Part shown: positions 27,094 to 36,375 of the stretch, piece after piece | Layout: every line of letters starts with the position of its first letter | How positions within the stretch are numbered: position 1 is the first letter of the stretch | Assembly (NCBI GenBank): GCA_963773315.1 | Contig: CAVZAF010000007.1 | Coordinates: forward strand, 137,239 to 201,238 | Direction of reading: 5' to 3' | Origin: DATKAS01 sp963773315 | GTDB taxonomy: Bacteria; Actinomycetota; Acidimicrobiia; Acidimicrobiales; DATKAS01 | DNA length: 64,000 bases | Notes under the pieces: model-generated | Databases searched by the model: none | What the model saw: the letters and a program-made list of their open reading frames with translations, nothing else | Told to the model about the DNA's origin: nothing | Made by a program: the position numbers and the translations under genes

Positions 27094-27660
27094 TCAGGGA
27101 GTGGTGTCGGTGGTGCTGATGCCGCACACCTGCGAGAAGTACGCCTCGATGCGCGTGCTCGCGTCCTGGACCTCTTGGCCGCTGAAGCTCTCGAGCTTCG
27201 CGAGCGCCGCGGGATCCTGCGCAAGCTTGGTGAAGTCGTAGTTCGCCGACTCGAACACCGCGATGAGCGAGGTGAACGCGTCAGACACGGTCTTGACGTC
27301 GGCCTTGATCTCGTCGGGAGCGCTCTTCTCGAGCGTCTTCAGCGCATCCTGCGCCTTCGCGAAGTTGTCCTTCAGCTGTGCAGGGTCACTGCTCTGACCG
27401 AAGTCGCTGGAGCCGAGCGTCTGATCGAAGCCCTGCGCCTGTGCGCAGAACTCCTTGCTGCCCGAGCCGGAGAAATTGGGCGCCGCCGTCGTGCCGGCCG
27501 AACCCGAGCTGGTATCGGCGGCGCCGGAGCTCGCGGCGGGCGCCTGGGAGCCGGAGCTCCCAGAGGTTGTGGCGGTCGCGCTGCCACTGTCGTCGCCGCA
27601 GGCGGCGAGAGCAAAGACGAATCCGACGGCGACCAGGAGGGCAAGAGGCTTTCGAAGCAT
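27094..27660 (-). CDS. Putative lipoprotein of unknown function
   Basis: A 188-residue lipoprotein. N-terminal MLRKPLALLVAVGFVFALAA is followed by the lipobox cysteine at 21 and a Ser/Thr/Ala/Gly linker to about 70. A mostly helical domain follows (FCAQAQGFDQTLGSSDFGQS, KDNFAKAQDALKTLEKSAPD, EIKADVKTVSDAFTSLIAVF), with two Cys (FCAQ and QVCG) that could pair. No family recognised with confidence. The ATG at 27660 is preferred to one 42 bases upstream because it starts the signal peptide and has TAGCGT 8 bases before it. Confidence 0.75.
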   Translation of the reverse strand: MLRKPLALLVAVGFVFALAACGDDSGSATATTSGSSGSQAPAASSGAADTSSGSAGTTAAPNFSGSGSKEFCAQAQGFDQTLGSSDFGQSSDPAQLKDNFAKAQDALKTLEKSAPDEIKADVKTVSDAFTSLIAVFESANYDFTKLAQDPAALAKLESFSGQEVQDASTRIEAYFSQVCGISTTDTTP

Positions 27661-27698
27661 GAGGTCAGACGCTACTTGTCGCAGTTGTCGATTCTGTG

Positions 27699-28529
27699 TC
27701 ACTCGCCGAATCGGCCCGGCCGAGGGTTGGTGCCGGCGACGATGTCATCGGCACGCTCCGAGATCGGCTTGAGGAACTCGGGGTGCGTCATCACCCAGAA
27801 CCGATCTTCGACCACGGCGTCGTGCACCATCCCTGCGACCTCGGCGGGGTCCATCGCGATGTCGAGCACGCGCTTGAGCACGTCGTTGCGAACGCGCGCG
27901 TCACCAGCCGCCCGAGCCGGGTTGCGGAGGGTCTCAGGCCGGTTCCGCTGGCTCTCGAAGATGTTCGTGCGCACGTATCCGGGGCAGAGCACCGACACGC
28001 CGACGCCGGCATCTGCCATGTCGAGCTCCTTGCGAAGCGTCTCGCTGATCGCGACGACCGCTGACTTGCTCGCGTTGTAAGGGCCGATGCCCGCGCCCGC
28101 GAGGAGGCCGGCGACCGAGGCGGTGTTGACCACATGACCCCCGTCGGAGTTCGCGAGCAGCATCGGCAGGAACGAGTGCAGGCCGTAGATCACGCCCCAC
28201 AGGTTCACGCCGAGCACCCACTCCCAGTCCGCAAGGGTCTGGTCCGCGATGAGGCCACCGCCGCCGACACCGGCGTTGTTGCACAGCAGATGCGCGGTGC
28301 CGAACCGCCCCCGCACCTCGTCCGCAAGGGCCTGCACCGAGGCAGCATCGCTGACGTCGGTGCGCACGCCCAGAACTGAGATCTCGTCCGCAGTCGCCTG
28401 GAGCGCGCCCGCCTCGATGTCCGCGATCACGACGTGCATGCCCGCATCGCGGAATCGAGTCGCGAGGGCCTTGCCGATGCCGCTCGCGCCGCCCGTGACG
28501 ACCGCGACCTTGGCCGAGAGCTCTCGCAT
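27699..28529 (-). CDS. Short-chain dehydrogenase/reductase
   Basis: A 276-residue classical SDR. The cofactor motif TGGASGIG is at about 12-19, NNAGVG at about 88, the catalytic Ser/Tyr/Lys in NTASVAGLL and YNASK, and VLCPGYVRTNIF downstream. An acidic residue after the second strand (IADIEAG) favours NAD(H). Substrate unknown; the family resembles actinobacterial oxidoreductases annotated as 3-oxoacyl or steroid dehydrogenases. AGGAG just before the ATG; starts 8 bases after ahcY, so probably cotranscribed with it. Confidence 0.9.
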   Translation of the reverse strand: MRELSAKVAVVTGGASGIGKALATRFRDAGMHVVIADIEAGALQATADEISVLGVRTDVSDAASVQALADEVRGRFGTAHLLCNNAGVGGGGLIADQTLADWEWVLGVNLWGVIYGLHSFLPMLLANSDGGHVVNTASVAGLLAGAGIGPYNASKSAVVAISETLRKELDMADAGVGVSVLCPGYVRTNIFESQRNRPETLRNPARAAGDARVRNDVLKRVLDIAMDPAEVAGMVHDAVVEDRFWVMTHPEFLKPISERADDIVAGTNPRPGRFGE

Positions 28530-28537
28530 GCGCGCTC

Positions 28538-29998
<1,461 letters not shown>

Positions 29999-30009
29999 GG
30001 CGCCGGAGT

Positions 30010-31041
30010 CTACGGGCGCGCGAGCGACTGCTTGATGAAGTCGAGCGCGGCGATCGGGCCGGGGTCGACGCCGGCGTGGTCGGCCATTGCGAGCGACATC
30101 ACGTCTCCGAAGAGGATGAGGTCGAAGAGCTGCGCGAGCGGCCCCTCGCCTTCGGCGTGCACCTCTTCGATGGCAGCGACGACTTCCTCCTCCAACGAGC
30201 TCATGAGCTCGAACCGACGGGCCAGGTGGGGGTGCTCGTGGTCGTGGCGGAGGTTGACGATCGTGAGCACCTGCCGCGTCACGTCGCCGTGCTGGCCCCA
30301 CCCCGCCACCTCGTTGTGGCACAGCTCGGGCACCCGGTTGTAGAACGCGGGTGCCTTGGCGTTCTCGTTGACGTCGTACTTCCACCGCATCGCGGCTACG
30401 CCGCCGATGGGGCCGGCGCCATAGACGAGCGGGACCGTGCGTCCGATGCGGCGGGCAAGCGCATCGGCGGGGTTGCGCGCGGCTGCGAGCTGGTCGCGGC
30501 GACGCGAGAGCTGCTCGATCGCGGCCTGCACCCACCCGCGCGCACCGGGGAACAGCCCGATGTGCTCGAGCGCGAGGAGGGGTGGGACTGCGAGCGCGCC
30601 GAGACCCGCTCGTGGCATCGGGATGCCGGGTGGGATCGGCAGCACCGGTCGACCCAAGTCCGCCGCCAGTGCCGCGAGCTCGCCACCCTCGCAGACCATC
30701 ACGACGTGCGCGCCGAGCGCGGCCGCTTCGGTGACGCCCTGGACGACCTCTTCGGAGTTGCCCGAGAACGAGAGCGCGAAGACCAGCGTGCGCTCGCCCA
30801 CGAACCCCGGCAGCTCGTAGTCCTTCGAAACCGTGATCGGCACCGGGACGAACGGGCCCGCGACGACCGACAGCACGTCGCCGGCGATGCCGCTGCCTCC
30901 CATGCCGATGGCCAGGATGTTGCTGACGCGCTCGCGCTCGGGAAGTCCGTCGATGCCCTGCTCGAAGGTCTCGGCCGCCCGGGCCACCTGCTCTGGGAGT
31001 GCGAGTGCCGCGTCCCACATCCCGAGCGAGTCGAGCATCAC
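30010..31041 (-). CDS. Bifunctional phosphoglucose/phosphomannose isomerase (SIS domain)
   Basis: A 343-residue SIS-domain sugar isomerase. GMGGSGIAGDVLSVVAG at about 46-62 and SFSGNSEEVVQG form the sugar-phosphate site. The C-terminal YNRVPELCHNEVAGWG and GPLAQLFDLILFGDVMSLAMAD are typical of the archaeal/actinobacterial bifunctional PGI/PMI family. It supplies mannose-6-phosphate from fructose-6-phosphate for ManB. ATG overlaps the Trm112-like stop (ATGA). Expected to be cytoplasmic. Confidence 0.92.
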   Translation of the reverse strand: MMLDSLGMWDAALALPEQVARAAETFEQGIDGLPERERVSNILAIGMGGSGIAGDVLSVVAGPFVPVPITVSKDYELPGFVGERTLVFALSFSGNSEEVVQGVTEAAALGAHVVMVCEGGELAALAADLGRPVLPIPPGIPMPRAGLGALAVPPLLALEHIGLFPGARGWVQAAIEQLSRRRDQLAAARNPADALARRIGRTVPLVYGAGPIGGVAAMRWKYDVNENAKAPAFYNRVPELCHNEVAGWGQHGDVTRQVLTIVNLRHDHEHPHLARRFELMSSLEEEVVAAIEEVHAEGEGPLAQLFDLILFGDVMSLAMADHAGVDPGPIAALDFIKQSLARP

Positions 31042-31274
31042 GAAGAGAACGTTGCCTGGAGACCCTCGGAGGAAACCTTGGCCATCAGTCGATCGTGCTC
31101 GGCGTCGGTGACGGTCTCAGCCTCGTCGATGAGCATGATCGGGATGTCTTCGCGCACCGAGTACCGACGCTTGAGGCGCGGGTTGTACAGCGAGTCCTCG
31201 TCCTCGAAGTAGTAGAGCGGGCCCTTGTCTTCGGGGCAGGCGAGGATCTCGAGCAACAGCGGATCGAGGGCCAT
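31038..31274 (-). CDS. Trm112-like small protein
   Basis: A 78-residue protein of the Trm112/YcaR family (LLLEILACPEDKGPLYYFED, then RRYSVREDIPIMLIDEA). Typical members carry a CPxC zinc pair; only one cysteine (Cys13) remains here, so zinc binding is doubtful. The position between manB and the isomerase is conserved across actinobacteria. Trm112 in other organisms activates methyltransferases; its role in this locus is unknown. Confidence 0.85.
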   Translation of the reverse strand: MALDPLLLEILACPEDKGPLYYFEDEDSLYNPRLKRRYSVREDIPIMLIDEAETVTDAEHDRLMAKVSSEGLQATFSS

Positions 31275-31287
31275 GGCCAGCAGTGTG

Positions 31288-32643
31288 TCAGCCGTCTGTG
31301 ATCAGTGCCAACACTTCAGCGACGTGGGTGTCGCACTCGTCTCGGGTCGCGGCCTCGAGGTTCAGGCGCAGAAGCGGCTCTGTGTTCGACGGGCGGAGGT
31401 TGAACCACCACTCGCCGAAGTCGACGGTCAGGCCGTCGAGCCGATCCTGTTGGGCACCCTCGTATTGGGCGGCGACGCGTTCGATCGTCGCGTGCGCGTC
31501 GGGCACCTCGGTGTTGATCTCGCCGGAGTCTGCATAGCGCTCGAACGGCACGCGGATCTCTGAGAGCGGCGTCCCCAGGAGCGACATCTGCTCGAGCACG
31601 AACATGGAGGCGATGATCCCCGAGTCGGCTCGGTAGTTGTCCCGGAAGTAGTAGTGCGCCGAGTGCTCGCCTCCGAAGATGGCGCCGGTCTCGGCCATGA
31701 CCTGCTTGATGAACGAGTGCCCTACGCGAGTGCGGATCGGCTCGCCGCCGTGCTCACGGATCACCTCGGGCACGGCCTTCGAGCAGATCAGGTTGTAGAT
31801 GATCTTCGCGCCAGGGTGCTTGGCGAGGATGCCCACCGCGAGCAGGGCGGTCGTGGTCGAGCCCGACAGCCCGCGGCTCTGCTCGTCGACGAGGAACACG
31901 CGGTCCGCATCGCCGTCGAACGCGAGGCCGACGTCGGCCCCGAGCTCCGCGACGCGCTTGCGCAGGTCGGTCTGGTTCGCGGGCTGGATCGGGTCGGCGG
32001 GGTGGTTCGGGAACGTGCCATCGAGCTCGGGGAAGAGCACGTCGAGATCGATCGGCAGCTTCTCGAAGACCCGGGGCACGATCAGGCCGCCCATCCCGTT
32101 CGCGGTGTCGGCCACGACCTTCATCGGTCGCAGCGCGCTCACGTCGATGAACGAGTGCACATGGGCGACGAACTCGTCGAGCAGGTCGACGGTCGACTCG
32201 GCGCCACGCGCAGGCCGCGAGTCTCCGTCGCGCAGCAGGGCTGCGGTCGTCTGCTTGATCTCGTCGAGACCACTCTCGACGCCGACCGGCCGCGCTCCCG
32301 AGAGGCACAGCTTGATGCCGTTGTAGGCCGCGGGGTTGTGCGACGCGGTGAGCATCGCTCCCGGGGCATCGAGCTTGCCGGCGGCGAAGTAGATCATGTC
32401 GGTCGACGCGAGCCCGAGGAGGACTGCGTCGACCCCCTCGCGACGCACACCTTCGGAGAACGCAGCGGCGAGCTCGGGCCCCGACTCACGCATGTCGTGC
32501 GCGATCAGCACACGGGGCGCCGCGGCGAAGCGCGCGAACGCGGTACCGATCGCACGGACGATCGTGGCGTCGATCTGGTCAGGGACGGTGCCCCGGATGT
32601 CGTAGGCCTTGAAGATCGTGTCGAGCTGCTCGGGCGTCATCAC
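31288..32643 (-). CDS. manB: Phosphomannomutase/phosphoglucomutase
   Basis: A 451-residue alpha-D-phosphohexomutase. The phospho-serine loop TASHNP is at 99-104, the metal-binding loop AFDGDADR near 240, the sugar-binding GGEHSAHYYF near 320, and the phosphate-binding RPSNTEPLLRLN at the C-terminus. It interconverts mannose-6-phosphate and mannose-1-phosphate for GDP-mannose, feeding envelope glycans and Gmd at 51-52 kb. ATG overlaps the following membrane protein gene boundary by 4 bases. Length and motifs are complete. Confidence 0.95.
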   Translation of the reverse strand: MMTPEQLDTIFKAYDIRGTVPDQIDATIVRAIGTAFARFAAAPRVLIAHDMRESGPELAAAFSEGVRREGVDAVLLGLASTDMIYFAAGKLDAPGAMLTASHNPAAYNGIKLCLSGARPVGVESGLDEIKQTTAALLRDGDSRPARGAESTVDLLDEFVAHVHSFIDVSALRPMKVVADTANGMGGLIVPRVFEKLPIDLDVLFPELDGTFPNHPADPIQPANQTDLRKRVAELGADVGLAFDGDADRVFLVDEQSRGLSGSTTTALLAVGILAKHPGAKIIYNLICSKAVPEVIREHGGEPIRTRVGHSFIKQVMAETGAIFGGEHSAHYYFRDNYRADSGIIASMFVLEQMSLLGTPLSEIRVPFERYADSGEINTEVPDAHATIERVAAQYEGAQQDRLDGLTVDFGEWWFNLRPSNTEPLLRLNLEAATRDECDTHVAEVLALITDG

Positions 32644-35205
32644 CGGTTACGAGGATCGCGCATGCCCGACGCGCGCCATGGGGCCGTCTCGTCGTCGACC
32701 CAGTACGCGTCTCGCCCGAACGAAGACTCCGCAGGCCCAGGCGCCGACTGCGGCTCGTAGCTCCACTCCTCCTCGGGTGGCGTGTCGGGCTCCCATCCAT
32801 CGGAGCCGTTCCACTCTTCCCAGGTGTCCCACTCGACCGGCCGAGCGCTCGTAGGGTCGAGCGGCTCCTCCGGCTGCGGGGGCGCCGGGAAGACGAGCGG
32901 CGGACGGCGAGCGAGCCACACGACGCCGGCGATGCCGAGCAACGTGAGGAACATCGCGATGAGGTCGACCGGCGTGCGGCCGTAGTGCAGCGAGACGTGC
33001 GTGCTCGTCGGGATGACGACCATCAGGTTCGGTGCGACTCGAAATGGCCCCTGCGCGCCGGACACCTGCCAGTTCGGGAAGTACGACGCCTTCACGAGCA
33101 CGGGCACGCCGACCTTGTCGACGTCGAAGCTGATCCGGTCGTCGCCCGTGGTGATGTTCGACACGGCGACGGGGGGCACCGCGGTCTGCGGAGGAGTCTG
33201 CCCGGTCTCGATCCGCGCCCAGTCCTTCGGGCCGCTCGCGGCGAGCTCGACGTTCCACTGCGACGGGTCGAGGAAGAAGTTCTCGGACATGTGCAGCCAT
33301 GACTTCGCGTCTTTGTCGGCGCCTTTCACGACGACGGGCTCGTTCGTGAGCGGCGAGACGATGTCGGAGTCGGCGACCTGGAAGATCACCCACGGCCCCG
33401 AGGTGGCGATCTCCGTGAGGTTCTTCTGCTGACGCGCTTCCTTCACCGCTGCGGGCGAGAACGCCATGTAGTACTTCACGCCGAGAAGCTGCATGTACTG
33501 CGTGCCCTTCTCGACGTCCAGCGGGTCGTACCGCAGGTTGCGCACCGGACGTGACGGCGCGGCCGAGAGCGCCGAGCTGGTGAGGAAGTGGTACGGCGTC
33601 GTCGCCGAGGACTCGAAGAACAAGCCCTCCATCGAGTCGATGCAGCCGTCGGTCCAGAACGGGAGCAGCATCATCGCCATCGGCGTGCCGTACTGGTTGA
33701 GCTGCGCGTCGTACTCCCACTCGGCACGGCCGCACCCACGGGTGTCGCCGATGTTCTGCATCGTCTCCATGACCCCGCGGTACTCGCCGTACGCCGGCTT
33801 GCCCTCGTACCCGGAGTAGTTCCACTTGGCCCAGTCGTCGACGAACGCGGCGTGCGTGCTCGTGAGCCCGAGCCAGCTGTATGCGGCGACGCTGCCCGTC
33901 GAGGTCTGCTTCTGGACGATGCGGCCGCCGGGCAGGATGCGCAGGCTCATGCCGAGGATCACGATGCAGATTGCCGCGCCGATGACCGGTGTGAGCGCAG
34001 TCACGAACCGCTTGGCCCGTGGGGTGAAGGCGCTCGCGCATGTGGAGGCCAACCAGAGCCCGATCTCGGCGACGCCGATCGCGGCGAGCAGGTAGCGGCA
34101 GATGTAATAGAACGGCGTGAGCCGCGCGTTCCAGAACATGCTCTGCGGCCACACGATGATCCAGACGCCGTAGATGAGCGTCATGAGTCCCAGCCACACG
34201 CCGGTGCGGCGCCGCTTCATGATCGACGCAATCAAGCCGAGCGCGCCGAGCGCGAACAGCACCGCGTCCCACTTCCACGTGAACGGGAACAGCATGTTCA
34301 CGTAGTCGGTGCGCCGCTCGTAACCCATGTCGGTGAGGTAGTGGCGACGCATGAAGAACGGCACGACCCAGAACGCGGTGAGCAACGCGCCGACTGGCAC
34401 CATCGTCGCGAGCCACTTCAAGCGGCGACGGTCGAGGTAGAGCAGGAACCAGACGACGGTGCCCGTCGCCGCGAAGATCGCGACGATCAGGTGGCAGAGC
34501 ACGCACAGCGCCAGCAGCACGGCCGCGAGCGCGCGGTGCTTTCCCGTGCGCAGCCCGCGGGCGAGCACACCGAAGTACACGAACGCGAGCGACAGCGCGA
34601 TCGAGAACGAGAACTCGCCCGCCATCGTCGATGCGATGTTGCCGCCGTAGATCGTGAAGCTCTCGTCGAAGAGGAAGATCACCGACATCGCCGAGAACAT
34701 CGCCGGCAGCGGGAAGCGCAGACCGCTCAACTTGCCGAAGGCCCACACTGCGATCGGGAGCGAAAGCACGCCGGAGATCGAGACCAGCTTCAGTGCGAGC
34801 CCGTAGGGCAGCAGGATGTTGACCAGCACCACAGCCAGCGCTGGGATGACCATGTAGAACTGGTACATCGGGAAGCCGGCGTACCAATCGGGCGCCCATC
34901 CCGACAGCCGCCAGTGCGGGAGGATGTGGTCGCGGCAGGTAGGCCGGGCCCCAGACGTGCGCCCCCATGTCGCCGCCGGTGGGAGTGGTGTTCGAGAACA
35001 GCAGGTTGGGATGCAGCTGGGCGAGGGTGAAGATGACCGACCCCACGACGATCACGAAGGTGATCCAGCCCTCGATCGAGACCGAGCTGAGGCGTCCCGC
35101 GAGCTTGTCGATCCAGCCGGGGGACTCGACATCGGGCGTGCCGGGGCGCGGACCTTCAGGCGCGCGCGCTGGCTCGGGAGGGGTCTGCTCGAGGACGTCG
35201 GTCAT
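32640..35205 (-). CDS. Large polytopic membrane protein of the manB locus, frameshifted
   Basis: About 854 residues after repair. N-terminal cytoplasmic segment, a first helix (ITFVIVVGSVIFTLAQL), a short outer loop (SNTTPTGGDMGAHVWGPAYL), then about 10-12 more helices, a long extracytoplasmic region (about 400-700), a final helix and a charged tail. This is the plan of GT-C-type glycosyltransferases or YfhO-like proteins; the GGDMGAH acidic loop would be the candidate catalytic site. One extra base near 34935 separates the first 90 residues from the rest. Acceptor and donor unknown. ATG at 35203-35205. Confidence 0.78.
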
Positions 35206-35271
35206 GGGTGTCCTGACATGCTTGCATCCCACCATCGGCCGCGAGCAGTCAAGGCTGGAGTCAACTGCCTC

Positions 35272-35976
35272 TCACCGCTGGGCGAGCAACACCGCGATCG
35301 TCACGGCGTTGAACCCCATGTGGGCGAAGATCGACGGCCCGAGCCGGTCGTAGCGCTGCACGAGATACCCCGCGACGAGCCCGAACAGCACGAGGGCGAA
35401 GGTCTGGAGTGGCTCGAAGTGGCCGGCTCCGAACAGCAGGGCCGAGATCCAGAGAGCCCACGCCTTGCCGGTCGTGCGCTCGAGTGCTCCCATGAGAAAC
35501 CCCCGGAAGAACAGCTCCTCGACGATCGGGGCCCCGATCACGACGAGCAGGATCAGCAGCACCACCCCGGCACCGTTGGCCTTGTTGGTGAGGTCCTTCG
35601 CGTCCTGCGAGAGGTCGCGGTGGCCGAAGATCCAGAAGATCGGCACGTAGAGCAACGGCACGAGCACGAGCTGCGTGAGCACGCCGGTCGGGACGCCGAC
35701 GACGGCGTCGCGGGGCTCGACGCGCAACCTCATGTCCACCGCGAGGTCACCTGTGCCCTTGCGCCGCGAGAAGAACACCGTGCCGCCGACGAGGACGGCC
35801 CAAAACGGCACCTGGAGGGAGGCGGTCAGCCAGAGCGGCGGGCCCGGCTCGTGCGGCCCGAGGTGACCCGTGGCACCGAGCACGATGCCACCCAAGATGT
35901 TGCTGACCACGAACGCGAGGAACCACGTGATCAGGGCGTCTCGGACGCCGGGCGCGGTGACGGTTTCGTCGGCCAT
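35272..35976 (-). CDS. CPBP family intramembrane metalloprotease
   Basis: A 234-residue protein with about 6-7 membrane helices. The CPBP/Abi motifs are complete: Glu153-Glu154 and Arg158 (VEELFFRGF), His186 (FGAGHF), and His219/Asn223 (HMGFN). These residues form the active site of Rce1-type proteases. Substrate unknown. It lies 12 bases downstream of the DUF3499 gene and probably shares its promoter. Confidence 0.92.
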   Translation of the reverse strand: MADETVTAPGVRDALITWFLAFVVSNILGGIVLGATGHLGPHEPGPPLWLTASLQVPFWAVLVGGTVFFSRRKGTGDLAVDMRLRVEPRDAVVGVPTGVLTQLVLVPLLYVPIFWIFGHRDLSQDAKDLTNKANGAGVVLLILLVVIGAPIVEELFFRGFLMGALERTTGKAWALWISALLFGAGHFEPLQTFALVLFGLVAGYLVQRYDRLGPSIFAHMGFNAVTIAVLLAQR

Positions 35977-35988
35977 GCGGCCTGCGAT

Positions 35989-36204
35989 TCAGACTGCGAG
36001 GGCGATGGCGCGCACTCGGCGATCGTCGAGTGCCCAGCCCTGGGGCGGTCGCAGCCGCTCGGCGTGACGAGCGCACATGTCGTAGGAGTGCGGGTCGCGC
36101 TCGGCGCTCAGCGGATCGAGCCACGCCGCCTGCGTGCCGTAGTGGTACGTGACCGTCGCCACCGCTGGTTCAGCACATGCCGGCCGGCAGCACTGGCGTC
36201 GCAT
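35989..36204 (-). CDS. DUF3499 family protein
   Basis: A 71-residue protein matching DUF3499: RRQCCRPACAEPAVATVTYHYG, then PHSYDMCARHAERLRPPQGW. The cysteines and histidine (CC, C, C..H) suggest metal binding. Function unknown, but the gene is a conserved neighbour of manB in actinobacteria. The ATG at 36202-36204 is preceded at 7 bases by TATCGT. A longer frame would run through the tandem repeat and is not supported. Confidence 0.88.
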   Translation of the reverse strand: MRRQCCRPACAEPAVATVTYHYGTQAAWLDPLSAERDPHSYDMCARHAERLRPPQGWALDDRRVRAIALAV

Positions 36205-36211
36205 CGGGGCG

Positions 36212-36217
36212 ACGATA
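36212..36217 (-). promoter_or_regulatory. Putative -10 box (TATCGT) for DUF3499
   Basis: TANNNT box with a 7-base gap to the ATG; it flanks the tandem repeat on the opposite side from the ftsH box. Confidence 0.5.
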
Positions 36218-36229
36218 CTTGCCGTCACC

Positions 36230-36354
36230 GGCGTCCTTGCGGACGCTGTGTTCGGCGGCGTCCTTGCGGACGCTGTGTTCGGCGGCGTCCTTGCGGACGC
36301 TGTGTTCGGCGGCGTCCTTGCGGACGCTGTGTTCGGCGGCGTCCTTGCGGACGC
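36230..36354. repeat. 27-base tandem repeat, 4.6 copies, each with a hairpin
   Basis: Four identical 27-base units (36230-36256, 36257-36283, 36284-36310, 36311-36337) and a partial fifth (36338-36354). Each contains GCGTCC-TTGC-GGACGC, a 6-bp stem with a 4-base loop. It fills most of the 171-base region between the divergent DUF3499 and ftsH starts. Absence of sequence divergence implies recent expansion, so copy number may vary between strains. Confidence 0.95.
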
Positions 36355-36363
36355 CTCGGGCCC

Positions 36364-36369
36364 TAGCAT
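36364..36369 (+). promoter_or_regulatory. Putative -10 box (TAGCAT) for ftsH
   Basis: TANNNT 6 bases before the ftsH ATG with no Shine-Dalgarno; the -35 region would fall in the last, partial tandem-repeat unit. Confidence 0.5.
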
Positions 36370-36375
36370 GGTCGC

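Noticed and set aside
36230..36354. CRISPR array
   Set aside because: Units are directly adjacent with no variable spacers and no cas genes are present.
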